Shown here: one piece after another, positions 25,373 to 34,756 of the stretch
Position numbering within the stretch: the first letter of the stretch is position 1
Layout of the letters: every line of letters begins with the position of its first letter
Assembly: GCF_018118585.1 (NCBI RefSeq)
Contig: NZ_CP069421.1
Coordinates: forward strand, 744,001 to 808,000
From: Aristaeella lactis
Lineage (GTDB): Bacteria; Bacillota; Clostridia; Christensenellales; Aristaeellaceae
Direction: 5' to 3'
DNA: 64,000 nucleotides
Made by a program: the position numbers and the translations under genes
Notes under the pieces: generated by a model
What the model was told of the DNA's origin: nothing
Databases searched by the model: none
Seen by the model: only the letters and a program-made list of their open reading frames with translations

Positions 25373-27235
25373 ATGCTTGAGAAAATTCACTCCCCGCGTG
25401 ACCTGGATGGGCTGTCCTATGAACAGATTGAACAGCTGGCAGGAGAAATACGCAGGGAACTTATCTCAACCGTTTCAGTAAACGGCGGACATCTGGCTTC
25501 CAATCTCGGTGTGGTGGAACTGACGCTTGCGCTGCATCGAGTGTTTCATATGCCTGAAGATAAGGTCATTTTCGATGTGGGTCATCAGAGTTATGTCCAT
25601 AAGATGATCACAGGAAGATATGACAGGTTCACAAGCCTTCGTTCCTACGGCGGTATAGCAGGCTTTCCCAAAAGAAGCGAAAGTGAATACGATTGTTTTG
25701 AAACAGGACATGCCAGTACAGCCATCTCCGCTGCCCTGGGGATGGCCAGGGCAAGGGATTATCAGAAAGAGCAGTATGAAGTGATTGCTGTTGTCGGAGA
25801 CGGAGCGCTCACAGGCGGGATGTGCTACGAGGCACTGAATGACGCTGGAAACAGCGGAACCAAAATGATCGTGATCCTGAACGACAATGAAATGAGCATT
25901 GCCCCGAACGTCGGCGCGCTTTCCAACTACCTGACAAATCTCAGAATCAGTGCCGGGTGGCAGAGTGCCAAAAGAAAGGTCCGTCACCTGAACAGCGTTC
26001 CTTTGATCGGAAAGCCCCTCTATAAAACAATTCACGGGATCAAAAGACTGGTTCGTTCCGTGTTTGTCAGGGATTCTGAAAGCGGCTTTTTTGAAGCGCT
26101 TGGTTTTGCGTATTTCGGACCGATCAACGGACATGACCAGGCGGGTATGGAAAAAGCATTCCGGCAGGCCAAACAGTATAAAGGTTCATGTGTTATTCAT
26201 GTACTGACCAAAAAAGGATACGGATATGAAAAAGCGGAAGAAAGGCCGGAAGCCTTCCACGGCACACCGCCTTTCTATATCGAAACGGGATACAGAATCG
26301 ATAAGCCTTCCTGCCCGTCCTGGGGGCATATGATGGCTGACACGCTTGCCGACATGTCAGAAACAGATTCGAGGATTGTAGCCATTACAGCCGCAATGAA
26401 ACTGGGGACGGGACTGGATCACTTTGGTGAACGTTTTCCGGACAGGCTTCTTGATGTGGGCATTGCTGAGGAACATGCCGTAACAATGGCTGCCGGACTT
26501 GCTGCGGGCGGCATGAGACCTTATGTGGCAGTATATTCAAGCTTTTTCCAGCGCTGCTATGACCAGATGCTCCATGATGTATGCATGCAGAATCTGCCCG
26601 TTGTTTTCCTGCTTGACCGAAGCGGGATCGGGGGAGAAGACGGACAGACGCATCACGGCCTGTTTGATCTTTCCCTCTCGCTTCCGGTTCCCGGCCTGAC
26701 AGTGCTTGCTCCTTCCTCATCCGCAGAACTGGTCAGCATGCTTCAATGGACCCTGACACAGGATGGGCCGTGTGTGATCCGTTATCCCAAATCCATGAAG
26801 GAATGCGGGACGCAACAGGGTCAGGATTTCTGTCCGGCCAGATGGACAGCGATGACAGAGGAAAGCAGTGTTCTTCTGCTGTCGGCAGGGTCTATGGTTC
26901 CTGTTGCCATGGATGTTTATAACAGACTGAAAGATGAAAAGATCAATACAACAGTTGTCAACTGTTCAACACTGAAGCCGCTTGATGAGGCGTTTCTGGC
27001 TGCTGTTCCGCAGACGGCATCTGTTTTCACACTGGAGGAACATATGGTAACAGGAGGCTTTGGTGAATATGTCAGCGGCCTCTGTCTTGAAAAAGGATAT
27101 AAAGTCCCGATGTATTGCTTTGGCGTCAGGGACCAGTATATACAGCACGGAGATCACGGGCATCTGATGAAGGACGCGGGTCTTGATGCTGACTCTGTTG
27201 CTGATACAATCCGGAAATTGCTGAAGGGAGCGTAA
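25373..27235 (+). CDS. dxs: 1-deoxy-D-xylulose-5-phosphate synthase
   Basis: A 620-residue ThDP enzyme condensing pyruvate and glyceraldehyde-3-phosphate, the first step of the MEP isoprenoid pathway. DVGHQSYVHKM, the ThDP motif GDGALTGGM with NDNEMSIAPNVG, and the C-terminal half with DVGIAEEHAVTMAAG (catalytic glutamate) and DRSGIGGEDG are intact. The fused enzyme ispDF is encoded at 45-46 kb. tlyA follows after four bases. Confidence 0.97.
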   Translation: MLEKIHSPRDLDGLSYEQIEQLAGEIRRELISTVSVNGGHLASNLGVVELTLALHRVFHMPEDKVIFDVGHQSYVHKMITGRYDRFTSLRSYGGIAGFPKRSESEYDCFETGHASTAISAALGMARARDYQKEQYEVIAVVGDGALTGGMCYEALNDAGNSGTKMIVILNDNEMSIAPNVGALSNYLTNLRISAGWQSAKRKVRHLNSVPLIGKPLYKTIHGIKRLVRSVFVRDSESGFFEALGFAYFGPINGHDQAGMEKAFRQAKQYKGSCVIHVLTKKGYGYEKAEERPEAFHGTPPFYIETGYRIDKPSCPSWGHMMADTLADMSETDSRIVAITAAMKLGTGLDHFGERFPDRLLDVGIAEEHAVTMAAGLAAGGMRPYVAVYSSFFQRCYDQMLHDVCMQNLPVVFLLDRSGIGGEDGQTHHGLFDLSLSLPVPGLTVLAPSSSAELVSMLQWTLTQDGPCVIRYPKSMKECGTQQGQDFCPARWTAMTEESSVLLLSAGSMVPVAMDVYNRLKDEKINTTVVNCSTLKPLDEAFLAAVPQTASVFTLEEHMVTGGFGEYVSGLCLEKGYKVPMYCFGVRDQYIQHGDHGHLMKDAGLDADSVADTIRKLLKGA

Positions 27236-27239
27236 GAAT

Positions 27240-28055
27240 TTGGCTGATAAAAAGAGAGCCGATATCGTTCTTGTGCAGCAGCAGCTGTGCGAAAGCAGGG
27301 AAAGGGCACAGGCTGCCATTATGGAGGGCAGGGTATACCTTGGTGAAAAAAGGATCAACAAAGCATCAGAAATGGTCAGCGAAAACGGTGAACTGACCAT
27401 CAGGGCTCCTGAAAATGATTATGTAAGCAGAGGCGCGCTTAAGCTGGAAAAAGCAATTCGTGTATTCAATGCAGACCTGAAAGACAAAACCGTGATGGAT
27501 ATCGGCTCCAGCACAGGCGGATTTACAGATGTGTGTCTGCGCAATGGCGCCAGGCACGTCTATTCTATAGACGTGGGATACGGACAGCTGGACTGGAAAC
27601 TGAGAAATGACTCGCGTGTGACCGTCATGGAAAGAACAAACGCGAGATATCTTGAACCGGAAATGTTCCGGGAAAAACCCTCAGTGACGGTTATGGATGT
27701 CAGCTTTATTTCCATCAGGCTGATTCTTCCTGTTGCGGCACGGATCATGGGTGAAGGGGGCATATTCTACACGCTGATCAAGCCGCAGTTTGAGGCGGGC
27801 AGGGAGCACGTAGGGAAAAACGGAGTTGTGCGTGATCCCGAAACGCACAAAAACGTTCTGAACGGGATTATATCCTATGCGGATCAGATCGGCCTCCGGG
27901 TTATTGCTATGGATTATTCACCCATTACCGGTCCCAAGGGGAATATTGAGTTTCTTGCTGAGATCATCAGAAAAGATGACAGCCATGAAGGAATCAGCAC
28001 AGATCAGGTCTGTGAGCTTGTTCGTGACGCACATGAACATATGACACAGTCATAA
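27240..28055 (+). CDS. tlyA: TlyA-family rRNA 2'-O-methyltransferase / S4-domain protein
   Basis: A 271-residue protein with an N-terminal S4 RNA-binding domain (ADKKRADIVLVQQQLCESRE onward) and an FtsJ-like methyltransferase domain (VMDIGSSTGGFTDVCL, then YSIDVGYGQLDW). TlyA methylates the 2'-hydroxyl of cytidines in 16S and 23S rRNA. The start is a TTG at 27240 with AAGGGAG at suitable distance. The dxs-tlyA-nadK-argR-recN order is typical of Clostridia. Its 3' end overlaps the convergent pseudouridine synthase by 52 bases. Confidence 0.93.
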   Translation: MADKKRADIVLVQQQLCESRERAQAAIMEGRVYLGEKRINKASEMVSENGELTIRAPENDYVSRGALKLEKAIRVFNADLKDKTVMDIGSSTGGFTDVCLRNGARHVYSIDVGYGQLDWKLRNDSRVTVMERTNARYLEPEMFREKPSVTVMDVSFISIRLILPVAARIMGEGGIFYTLIKPQFEAGREHVGKNGVVRDPETHKNVLNGIISYADQIGLRVIAMDYSPITGPKGNIEFLAEIIRKDDSHEGISTDQVCELVRDAHEHMTQS

Positions 28056-28699
28056 GCCTCTTCCGGAAAACAGTTCCACGGGAATTCCGATGGCGGTACG
28101 GAAGACGCGCGGACCGACATACTGCTTTGAACAGGATGAGGGAAAGAAATACACCCGGCCCACAGGGCGGGGTTTTTTCCTTTTACAGGACTGCCGTATT
28201 TCCGGTCACCTGCAAGAGGAAGACCGCGTGAAGCGAACTGAATACGAATCTGATGGGTTCTTCCTGTATGAATACGAACATGGATCAGCGACAGGACCTG
28301 ATCCTCACGGGTGACAGAATGGATGACAGTCCATTCACAGGAGGCTTCTTTCACACCTTTGCGCATCTGCCGGGCAATAAATGTTTTGTTTTGGCGGCGG
28401 TCATGAAACAACAGGTCGGTATAGCAGCCCCTGTCAGTTTCCGGGCGGCCGCAGACGACGGCAAAGTAATCCTTGTCCACTTTGCCGTCGCGGAAAAGCG
28501 TCTGAAGCAGACCGCATATACGGGAAGAGAGCGCGAGAATACAGACACCGCCTGTACCCCGGTCCAGACGATGCACCGGATATGTTTTCAGACCTGTCTG
28601 ATCATTGACAAGATCAGGCAGCCCCGGTGATTCAGAAGAGATTCCGACAGGCTTCTCACAGACCAGTAACTGGTCATCCCGGTACAGTATACGTATCAT
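28004..28699 (-). CDS. RluA-family pseudouridine synthase
   Basis: A 231-residue stand-alone pseudouridine synthase without an S4 domain. The catalytic aspartate lies in HRLDRGTGGV, and IHTGRTHQIRIQFA and PLAGDRKYG are family motifs. The ATG at 28699 is chosen because the protein then opens MIRILYRDDQLLVCEKP, the family's first strand; 20 further upstream in-frame residues do not fit. The last ~17 residues are read antisense to the end of tlyA and have no family resemblance, so the original C-terminus may have been near residue 214. The target uridine is unknown. Confidence 0.88.
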   Translation of the reverse strand: MIRILYRDDQLLVCEKPVGISSESPGLPDLVNDQTGLKTYPVHRLDRGTGGVCILALSSRICGLLQTLFRDGKVDKDYFAVVCGRPETDRGCYTDLLFHDRRQNKTFIARQMRKGVKEASCEWTVIHSVTREDQVLSLIHVRIHTGRTHQIRIQFASRGLPLAGDRKYGSPVKGKNPALWAGCISFPHPVQSSMSVRASSVPPSEFPWNCFPEEAYDCVICSCASRTSSQT

Positions 28700-28767
28700 A
28701 AAGACCTGTCCTTTACATGAATATATACATTGTTTATTCGTATAAAACGGAAAAAACAACGTGATGC

Positions 28768-28796
28768 TTGAGTAAATATACAGGTTGTGTTACTAT
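28768..28796 (+). promoter_or_regulatory. Promoter for nadK-argR-recN
   Basis: TTGAGT at 28768-28773, a 17-base spacer and TACTAT at 28791-28796, 32 bases upstream of the NAD kinase start. Both boxes match four of six consensus positions. Confidence 0.5.
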
Positions 28797-28827
28797 TTTG
28801 TCAAATCCCGGCGGGAGGATGAGGACT

Positions 28828-29640
28828 ATGATAAAAACAGCCGGACTGATCCTGAACAGCAAGAATATGAATGCTGTTCAGTGTGCCGGACAGGCGGAAG
28901 CGTTTTTGCACAGACACCATATCACGACCTATAATCCTCAGACTGAAAACAGCAGTGCAGCGCCTGATGTGATCATCACGTTCGGAGGGGACGGCACTCT
29001 TCTGATCGGAGCGCGTTATGCCATGAAATACGATATACCGCTCCTTGGAATCAATCTGGGAACGGTTGGATTTCTGACGGAAGAGGATCCTGATCACCTG
29101 GATGAAGCGCTTGAAGCGATTATCGAAGACAGGTATCAGATCGAAACCAGAAGCCTTCTGCATATCAGCAGTCCGGAAACAGGGAATGAATATTACGCGC
29201 TGAACGATGCTGTGATTACACGGGGAGGCTATGCCCGGCTTATCCGCGTTGACGCATTTGTCAATCAGAGGGAATACGGATCATTTACCGCCGACGGGAT
29301 TATTGTTGCGACTCCCACAGGTTCAACCGGGTATTCACTGTCTGCCGGCGGTCCGATTGTCGAGCCGGAAATGAACTGTATGATCATCACCCCTGTATGC
29401 TCACACAGCATGCAGCACTGTCCCTGCATTGTGCCTGAAAACGCGCGCATACGCCTGGTGCTTAATCGGGAAAGAGAGCAGACGGCAGAACTGCAGATAG
29501 ATGGTCAGAGTATGGAAAGTCTCAGAACCGGAGATGAAATCCATATCACAGGTACAGATAAAAAAATCCGGCTGATCCGTATACATCCATATGACTTCTT
29601 CGGGCTGATGCGCAGAAAACTCAGTGAATGGGGAATCTGA
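28828..29640 (+). CDS. nadK: NAD kinase
   Basis: A 270-residue kinase making NADP from NAD. The phosphate-donor motif GGDGTLL, the NLGTVGFL stretch, and the conserved TPTGSTGYSLSAGG substrate region are intact. The ATG at 28828 is chosen because GGAGG at 28814-28818 precedes it at nine bases. An ATG at 28819 sits too close to that site, and a more upstream TTG lies in the promoter. Confidence 0.95.
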   Translation: MIKTAGLILNSKNMNAVQCAGQAEAFLHRHHITTYNPQTENSSAAPDVIITFGGDGTLLIGARYAMKYDIPLLGINLGTVGFLTEEDPDHLDEALEAIIEDRYQIETRSLLHISSPETGNEYYALNDAVITRGGYARLIRVDAFVNQREYGSFTADGIIVATPTGSTGYSLSAGGPIVEPEMNCMIITPVCSHSMQHCPCIVPENARIRLVLNREREQTAELQIDGQSMESLRTGDEIHITGTDKKIRLIRIHPYDFFGLMRRKLSEWGI

Positions 29641-29667
29641 ACGGTCTTTACGGAGGTATGATTTGAT

Positions 29668-30120
29668 ATGAAGTCCAAAAGACAAAACGAAATTCTGGAT
29701 ATTATCTCTTCAAAAGATATTGAAACACAGGAAGAACTCGCTTCAGTCCTTCGCTCACTCGGTTATAAAGTGACCCAGGCTACGGTATCCAGGGATATCC
29801 GTGAACTGAGGCTGATCAAAGTTACAGCAGGTGACGGCGGGTTCAAATATGCAAAACCGGAAAAGCATGAGATCGCTGTAAGTGAAAGACTGACAAGAAT
29901 CCTGAATGATTCCCTGATCAGTGTGGATTCTTCAGGCAATATTATTGTGATTAAAACGCTCAGCGGCTCAGCCAATGTGGCGGCTGAGGCACTGGACAAT
30001 CTGGGCTGGCCTGAAATCCTCGGTACGATCGCCGGAGACAACACTGTTTTTATGGTTGTAGGCGATCATTCGGACACGGAAGAGATCACCAATCGTATCC
30101 GCAAACTGACTGATCATTGA
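29668..30120 (+). CDS. argR: Arginine repressor ArgR/AhrC
   Basis: A 150-residue transcription factor with an N-terminal winged helix (residues 1-70: KSKRQNEILDIISSKDIETQEEL, TQATVSRDIRELRLIK) and a C-terminal hexamerisation domain with the arginine-binding GTIAGDNT (normally GTIAGDDT). It regulates arginine metabolism in response to L-arginine. The start of recN is 20 bases downstream. No arginine biosynthesis genes are in the window; proA is the closest related gene. Confidence 0.95.
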   Translation: MKSKRQNEILDIISSKDIETQEELASVLRSLGYKVTQATVSRDIRELRLIKVTAGDGGFKYAKPEKHEIAVSERLTRILNDSLISVDSSGNIIVIKTLSGSANVAAEALDNLGWPEILGTIAGDNTVFMVVGDHSDTEEITNRIRKLTDH

Positions 30121-30140
30121 TAAAATACCGGGGGAATAAA

Positions 30141-31850
30141 ATGCTGGAGTCATTAACAATCCGCCATGTGGCGCTGATCGATGAAGCAACAATCTGTTTT
30201 CATCCCGGAATGCAGGTGATGACAGGTGAAACCGGCGCGGGAAAAAGTATTGTTGTTGATTCGGTGAACCTGATTCTCGGCGGAAGGGCAGACCGTGACC
30301 TGATCAGGACAGGATGCGAAAAAGCATCGGTTGAAGCAGTCTTCTCCGTGCAGAACAACCGCCAGGCACTTGATTATCTGAAACAGGAAGGCATTGACTG
30401 TGATGATACCCTGACGGTATACCGTGAGATTTCCATCAGTGGGAAAAACACCTGCAGGGTTAACGGGGTTATGATCCCTGTTTCGGCACTGAAAGATCTG
30501 GCTGCAATGCTGCTGGATCTTCACGGACAAAGTGATCAGCTTTTTCTGTCAGATCCGTCCGCACAGCTGGCTTTTCTCGATCAGACCGGCGATGAAAAAC
30601 ACAGGAAGCTCCTGATTCAAATCAGGGAGGAGTATGCCAAATTTATCGATAATCACCGGGCGTATGCCAGGCTTGTACGGCAGAACGAAAACAGGGAAGC
30701 AAGAATGCGGTCGCTTGAAAGGGACCTGGAAGAGCTGAAAAAAGCCCATGTTGAAACCGGTGAAGCGGATCAGCTTCTTGCAAAACGGAAACAGCTGGCG
30801 GAAGATGAAAAAACAGCAAGATCCCTGAATGAGATCAGCAACGTTCTTACCGGTGAAGAAGACGGTTCGTCCTGTCTCGGAAAAATCAAAGACACTGCTT
30901 CCGTATTACGGGCTTTATCCCTTCATGATGATCAGATCCGCGAAATCAGTGAAAGATGCGATAATCTGTATTATGAACTGGAAGATATCGCATATCAGAT
31001 CAGTATGCTGACCGAGCGGAACGGATACGAGCCGGGAGCGCTTGAAAAAACTGACAACAGGCTGGACCTGATCCACAGGCTTGAACGCAAACACGGTGTG
31101 GATGCAGATGAAATACCGGGAATGCTGGAATCCATGGAAAAAGAATACAGCTTTCTGGAAGATCTGGAAAAGCAGATCAGCGATATGTCCGCGGAGCATA
31201 AAAGGCTATTAAGCTGCTACAGAAATACGGCGAAAGAGCTGACCGCATCCAGAAGGAACCTGGCTTCCTTATTTGAAAAAAGAATGATGAAGGAACTGAA
31301 TGACCTGGGCATGGAAAATACCAGGTTTGTGATTCAGTTTATGGAAAACGAGACAGGGAAGCCTGTTATGCCTACCGAGAACGGGGATGATCGCATTGAA
31401 TACATGATCAGCCCGAACCCTGGCGAACCGGTCAAACCTCTTGCGAAGATTGCTTCCGGCGGAGAACTGAGCAGAATTATGCTTGCGGTCAAAACGCTTG
31501 AATCAGCGCATTCCGGTGTCGATTCAATGGTGTTTGATGAAATTGATACAGGGATCAGCGGCCGTATGGCACAGGTTGTAGCTGATAAAATGATACTGAT
31601 CTCAAAGGAAAAACAGGTCATCTGCGTCACGCATCTGCCGCAGATTGCCGCCGCGGCTGATTATCAGTATCTTGTACGGAAAGCGGTGGATGACGGACGG
31701 ACGCATACTTCAGTTGCCGAACTGGACACAGAGGGCCGGATCGGAGAAGTGGGCAGGATGATCAGCGGGGCAGCCGGAATGACCGAGGAATCAAAGACTT
31801 ATGCATCAGGAATGATACAGGCCGCCCTGAAGCAGAAAACCGAAAGATAA
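30141..31850 (+). CDS. recN: DNA repair protein RecN
   Basis: A 569-residue SMC-like ATPase of double-strand break repair. Walker A GETGAGKSI is at about 29-37, a long coiled coil spans roughly 165-370, and the C-terminal part has the ABC signature ASGGELSRIMLA and Walker B VFDEIDTGISG. The ATG at 30141 follows GGGGGA; an in-frame start overlapping argR would add eight residues with no site. Confidence 0.97.
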   Translation: MLESLTIRHVALIDEATICFHPGMQVMTGETGAGKSIVVDSVNLILGGRADRDLIRTGCEKASVEAVFSVQNNRQALDYLKQEGIDCDDTLTVYREISISGKNTCRVNGVMIPVSALKDLAAMLLDLHGQSDQLFLSDPSAQLAFLDQTGDEKHRKLLIQIREEYAKFIDNHRAYARLVRQNENREARMRSLERDLEELKKAHVETGEADQLLAKRKQLAEDEKTARSLNEISNVLTGEEDGSSCLGKIKDTASVLRALSLHDDQIREISERCDNLYYELEDIAYQISMLTERNGYEPGALEKTDNRLDLIHRLERKHGVDADEIPGMLESMEKEYSFLEDLEKQISDMSAEHKRLLSCYRNTAKELTASRRNLASLFEKRMMKELNDLGMENTRFVIQFMENETGKPVMPTENGDDRIEYMISPNPGEPVKPLAKIASGGELSRIMLAVKTLESAHSGVDSMVFDEIDTGISGRMAQVVADKMILISKEKQVICVTHLPQIAAAADYQYLVRKAVDDGRTHTSVAELDTEGRIGEVGRMISGAAGMTEESKTYASGMIQAALKQKTER

Positions 31851-31909
31851 ATATGGATGAAAAATGCCGCACATCTTAATAAAATCGAAACAATAAAGAA
31901 AGAAACCAC

Positions 31910-31938
31910 TTGCATTGTTTTGTTGTGGATTATATAAT
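31910..31938 (+). promoter_or_regulatory. Promoter for pyruvate phosphate dikinase
   Basis: TTGCAT at 31910-31915, a 17-base spacer and a perfect TATAAT at 31933-31938, some 76 bases upstream of the ATG. The leader between them shows no clear hairpin regulator. Confidence 0.72.
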
Positions 31939-32013
31939 AAATCAATGGAAAACGTGTCGGATTTTCTTTTGCAAGAACACTCCGCTGCGACAAATATCGG
32001 GGAGGAATTTTCA

Positions 32014-34656
32014 ATGTCCAAAAAGTATCTGTACCTCTTCACGGAAGGCGATGCCACCATGCGTGAACTGCTTGGCGGCAAAGGCGCAAATCTGGCTGAG
32101 ATGACAAAGGTCGGTCTGCCGGTTCCGCAGGGCTTTACCATTTCAACAGAAGCCTGCACCCAGTATTATGAAGACGGCCGTCAAATCAATGATGAGATTC
32201 AGGCACAGATCATAGAATACATTGCCAAAATGGAAGAGATCAACGGCAAAAAGTTCGGTGATCTGAAAAACCCGCTGCTGGTTTCTGTCCGCTCCGGTGC
32301 GCGTGCATCCATGCCTGGCATGATGGATACTATTCTGAACCTGGGACTCAACGATGACGTCGTTGAAGCGATGATCGCCGGCAATCCCGATCCTAAATTC
32401 GCCCGTTTTGTTTATGACAGCTATCGCCGCTTTATCCAGATGTATTCTGATGTTGTCATGGAAGTGGGTAAAAAGTATTTCGAACAGCTGATCGACGAAA
32501 TGAAAGCCAAGAAAGGCGTTTCCTACGATGTGGAACTGACAGCGGAAGACCTGAAGGAGCTGGCTGGTCAGTTTAAAGCTGAATACAAATCCAAAATCGG
32601 TTCAGATTTCCCCTCCGATCCCAAAGAGCAGCTGATGGGCGCGATAAAAGCGGTCTTCCGTTCCTGGGATAATCCGCGCGCCAATGTTTACCGCAGGGAT
32701 AATGATATCCCTTACAGCTGGGGTACAGCAGTCAATGTTATGCCCATGGTTTTCGGCAACCTGAATGACAATTCCGGTACAGGCGTTGCTTTTACCAGGG
32801 ATCCCGCCACCGGTGAGAACAAGCTGATGGGCGAATTCCTTGTCAATGCCCAGGGTGAAGATGTGGTTGCGGGCGTACGTACCCCCATGCCGATCTCCCA
32901 GATGAAGGAACAATTCCCGCAGGCATATGCTGAATTTGAAAAAGTATGCGATCTGCTTGAAAAGCATTACCGTGACATGCAGGATATGGAGTTTACTGTT
33001 GAAAACGGTAAACTGTATATGCTTCAGTGCCGCAACGGAAAACGCACTGCACAGGCGGCCCTGAAAATCGCCTGCGATCTTGTGGATGAAGGAATGCGCA
33101 CAGAAAAAGAAGCGGTTTCCATGATCGATCCGCGCAACCTGGATACGCTGCTTCATCCCCAGTTTGACACAGCTGCGCTTAAAAAGGCTGAACCGATCGG
33201 CAAAGGACTTGGTGCCTCTCCCGGTGCTGCGTGCGGTAAGATCGTCTTCACAGCTGAAGATGCAGAAGCCTGGGCAAAAAGAGGGGAAAAAGTTGTCCTG
33301 GTACGCCTCGAGACTTCTCCCGAAGATATTACCGGCATGAAGAGCGCACAGGGAATACTGACAGTACGCGGCGGCATGACAAGCCATGCGGCGGTTGTGG
33401 CACGCGGTATGGGTACCTGCTGTGTTTCCGGCTGCGGTGATATCGCCATGGATGAAGAAAACAAGAAGTTTACACTTGCCGGAAAGACATTCCATGAAGG
33501 TGATTTCATTTCCATTGACGGTACAACAGGCAATATCTATGACGGCCTGATTCCGACGGTGGACGCCCGTATTGCCGGTGAATTCGGCAGGATCATGGCG
33601 TGGGCTGACAAGTATCGTAAACTGCATGTTCGCACCAATGCCGATACGCCTGCGGATGCACGGAAAGCCCGCGAGCTCGGTGCGGAAGGTATCGGCCTGT
33701 GCCGTACGGAGCACATGTTCTTTGAACCGGAACGTATCGCTGCTTTCCGCGAGATGATCTGTTCCGATACGGTTGAGGAAAGGGAAGCGGCGCTTGATAA
33801 AATCCTGTCTTATCAGCAGGGAGACTTCGAAAAACTGTACGAAGCGCTTGAAGGATATCCGGTATGCATCCGGTTCCTGGATCCTCCGCTTCATGAGTTT
33901 GTTCCCACCAGCGAGGAAGAGATCCAGCTGCTGGCCAAAGCACAGGGCAAGAGCGTTGAGACGATTAAAAATATTATATCCTCCCTGCATGAATTCAACC
34001 CGATGATGGGTCACCGCGGATGCCGTCTTGCGGTCACTTATCCTGAAATTGCCAAAATGCAGACAAGGGCTGTGATCAGGGCTGCGATCAAAACACAGAA
34101 AGACCACCCTGAATGGAATGTACGGCCTGAGATCATGATCCCGCTGGTATGTGAAGTCAAGGAACTCAAGTATGTGAAAAAGACTGTTGTGGAAACCGCT
34201 GACGCGGAGATCGCGGCTGCGGGTGTCAAGCTTGAGTATGAAGTCGGAACCATGATTGAGATTCCGAGGGCTGCCCTGACTGCTGACGAAATTGCCGCTG
34301 AAGCTGACTTCTTCTGCTTCGGCACCAATGACCTGACACAGATGACCTTTGGCTTCAGCCGGGATGATGCAGGCAAATTCCTGGGCGCATATTATGAATC
34401 CAAAATTTTCGAAAGCGATCCTTTTGCCAGACTGGATCAGAAAGGTGTGGGCAAGCTGATGAAGATGGCTATTGAACTGGGCCGGCCGGTCAACCAGAAG
34501 CTGCATGTAGGTATCTGCGGTGAGCACGGCGGCGATCCCAGCTCTGTTGAATTCTGCCACAGGATCGGGCTTGACTATGTGAGCTGTTCTCCTTTCCGTG
34601 TTCCGATTGCACGCCTTGCCGCTGCGCAGGCTGCGATCAGCGAATCCGGCAAATAA
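32014..34656 (+). CDS. ppdK: Pyruvate, phosphate dikinase
   Basis: An 880-residue enzyme interconverting pyruvate/ATP/phosphate and phosphoenolpyruvate/AMP/pyrophosphate. It has the N-terminal nucleotide-binding domain (GGKGANLAEM, SVRSGARASMPGMMDT), the central phosphohistidine domain with H458 in GGMTSHAAVVARG (T456 being the usual regulatory threonine) and the PEP-binding barrel with C835 in GICGEHGGDP. The ATG at 32014 is preceded by GGGGAGGAA; upstream in-frame codons belong to the leader. It has its own promoter and terminator. Anaerobes often use it in glycolysis or anaplerosis. Confidence 0.98.
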   Translation: MSKKYLYLFTEGDATMRELLGGKGANLAEMTKVGLPVPQGFTISTEACTQYYEDGRQINDEIQAQIIEYIAKMEEINGKKFGDLKNPLLVSVRSGARASMPGMMDTILNLGLNDDVVEAMIAGNPDPKFARFVYDSYRRFIQMYSDVVMEVGKKYFEQLIDEMKAKKGVSYDVELTAEDLKELAGQFKAEYKSKIGSDFPSDPKEQLMGAIKAVFRSWDNPRANVYRRDNDIPYSWGTAVNVMPMVFGNLNDNSGTGVAFTRDPATGENKLMGEFLVNAQGEDVVAGVRTPMPISQMKEQFPQAYAEFEKVCDLLEKHYRDMQDMEFTVENGKLYMLQCRNGKRTAQAALKIACDLVDEGMRTEKEAVSMIDPRNLDTLLHPQFDTAALKKAEPIGKGLGASPGAACGKIVFTAEDAEAWAKRGEKVVLVRLETSPEDITGMKSAQGILTVRGGMTSHAAVVARGMGTCCVSGCGDIAMDEENKKFTLAGKTFHEGDFISIDGTTGNIYDGLIPTVDARIAGEFGRIMAWADKYRKLHVRTNADTPADARKARELGAEGIGLCRTEHMFFEPERIAAFREMICSDTVEEREAALDKILSYQQGDFEKLYEALEGYPVCIRFLDPPLHEFVPTSEEEIQLLAKAQGKSVETIKNIISSLHEFNPMMGHRGCRLAVTYPEIAKMQTRAVIRAAIKTQKDHPEWNVRPEIMIPLVCEVKELKYVKKTVVETADAEIAAAGVKLEYEVGTMIEIPRAALTADEIAAEADFFCFGTNDLTQMTFGFSRDDAGKFLGAYYESKIFESDPFARLDQKGVGKLMKMAIELGRPVNQKLHVGICGEHGGDPSSVEFCHRIGLDYVSCSPFRVPIARLAAAQAAISESGK

Positions 34657-34675
34657 TGATCTCCTGGTCCCATAC

Positions 34676-34707
34676 AGAACCGGCGTTTGAATGCACCGGT
34701 TCTTTTT
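34676..34707 (+). terminator. Terminator of ppdK
   Basis: An 8-bp stem (AGAACCGG at 34676-34683, CCGGTTCT at 34696-34703) with a 12-base loop is followed by a five-T run. Confidence 0.88.
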
Positions 34708-34723
34708 ATAACTGATGAACCAT

Positions 34724-34756
34724 AAAAAAGACCTGCGGGAATGCTTTTCCGCAGGT
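34724..34756 (-). terminator. Terminator of the lgt-serine hydrolase-recX operon
   Basis: On the minus strand an 8-bp stem (plus 34731-34738 with 34749-34756) begins right after the recX stop codon and is followed by a six-U tract (plus 34724-34729). It faces the ppdK terminator. Confidence 0.85.
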
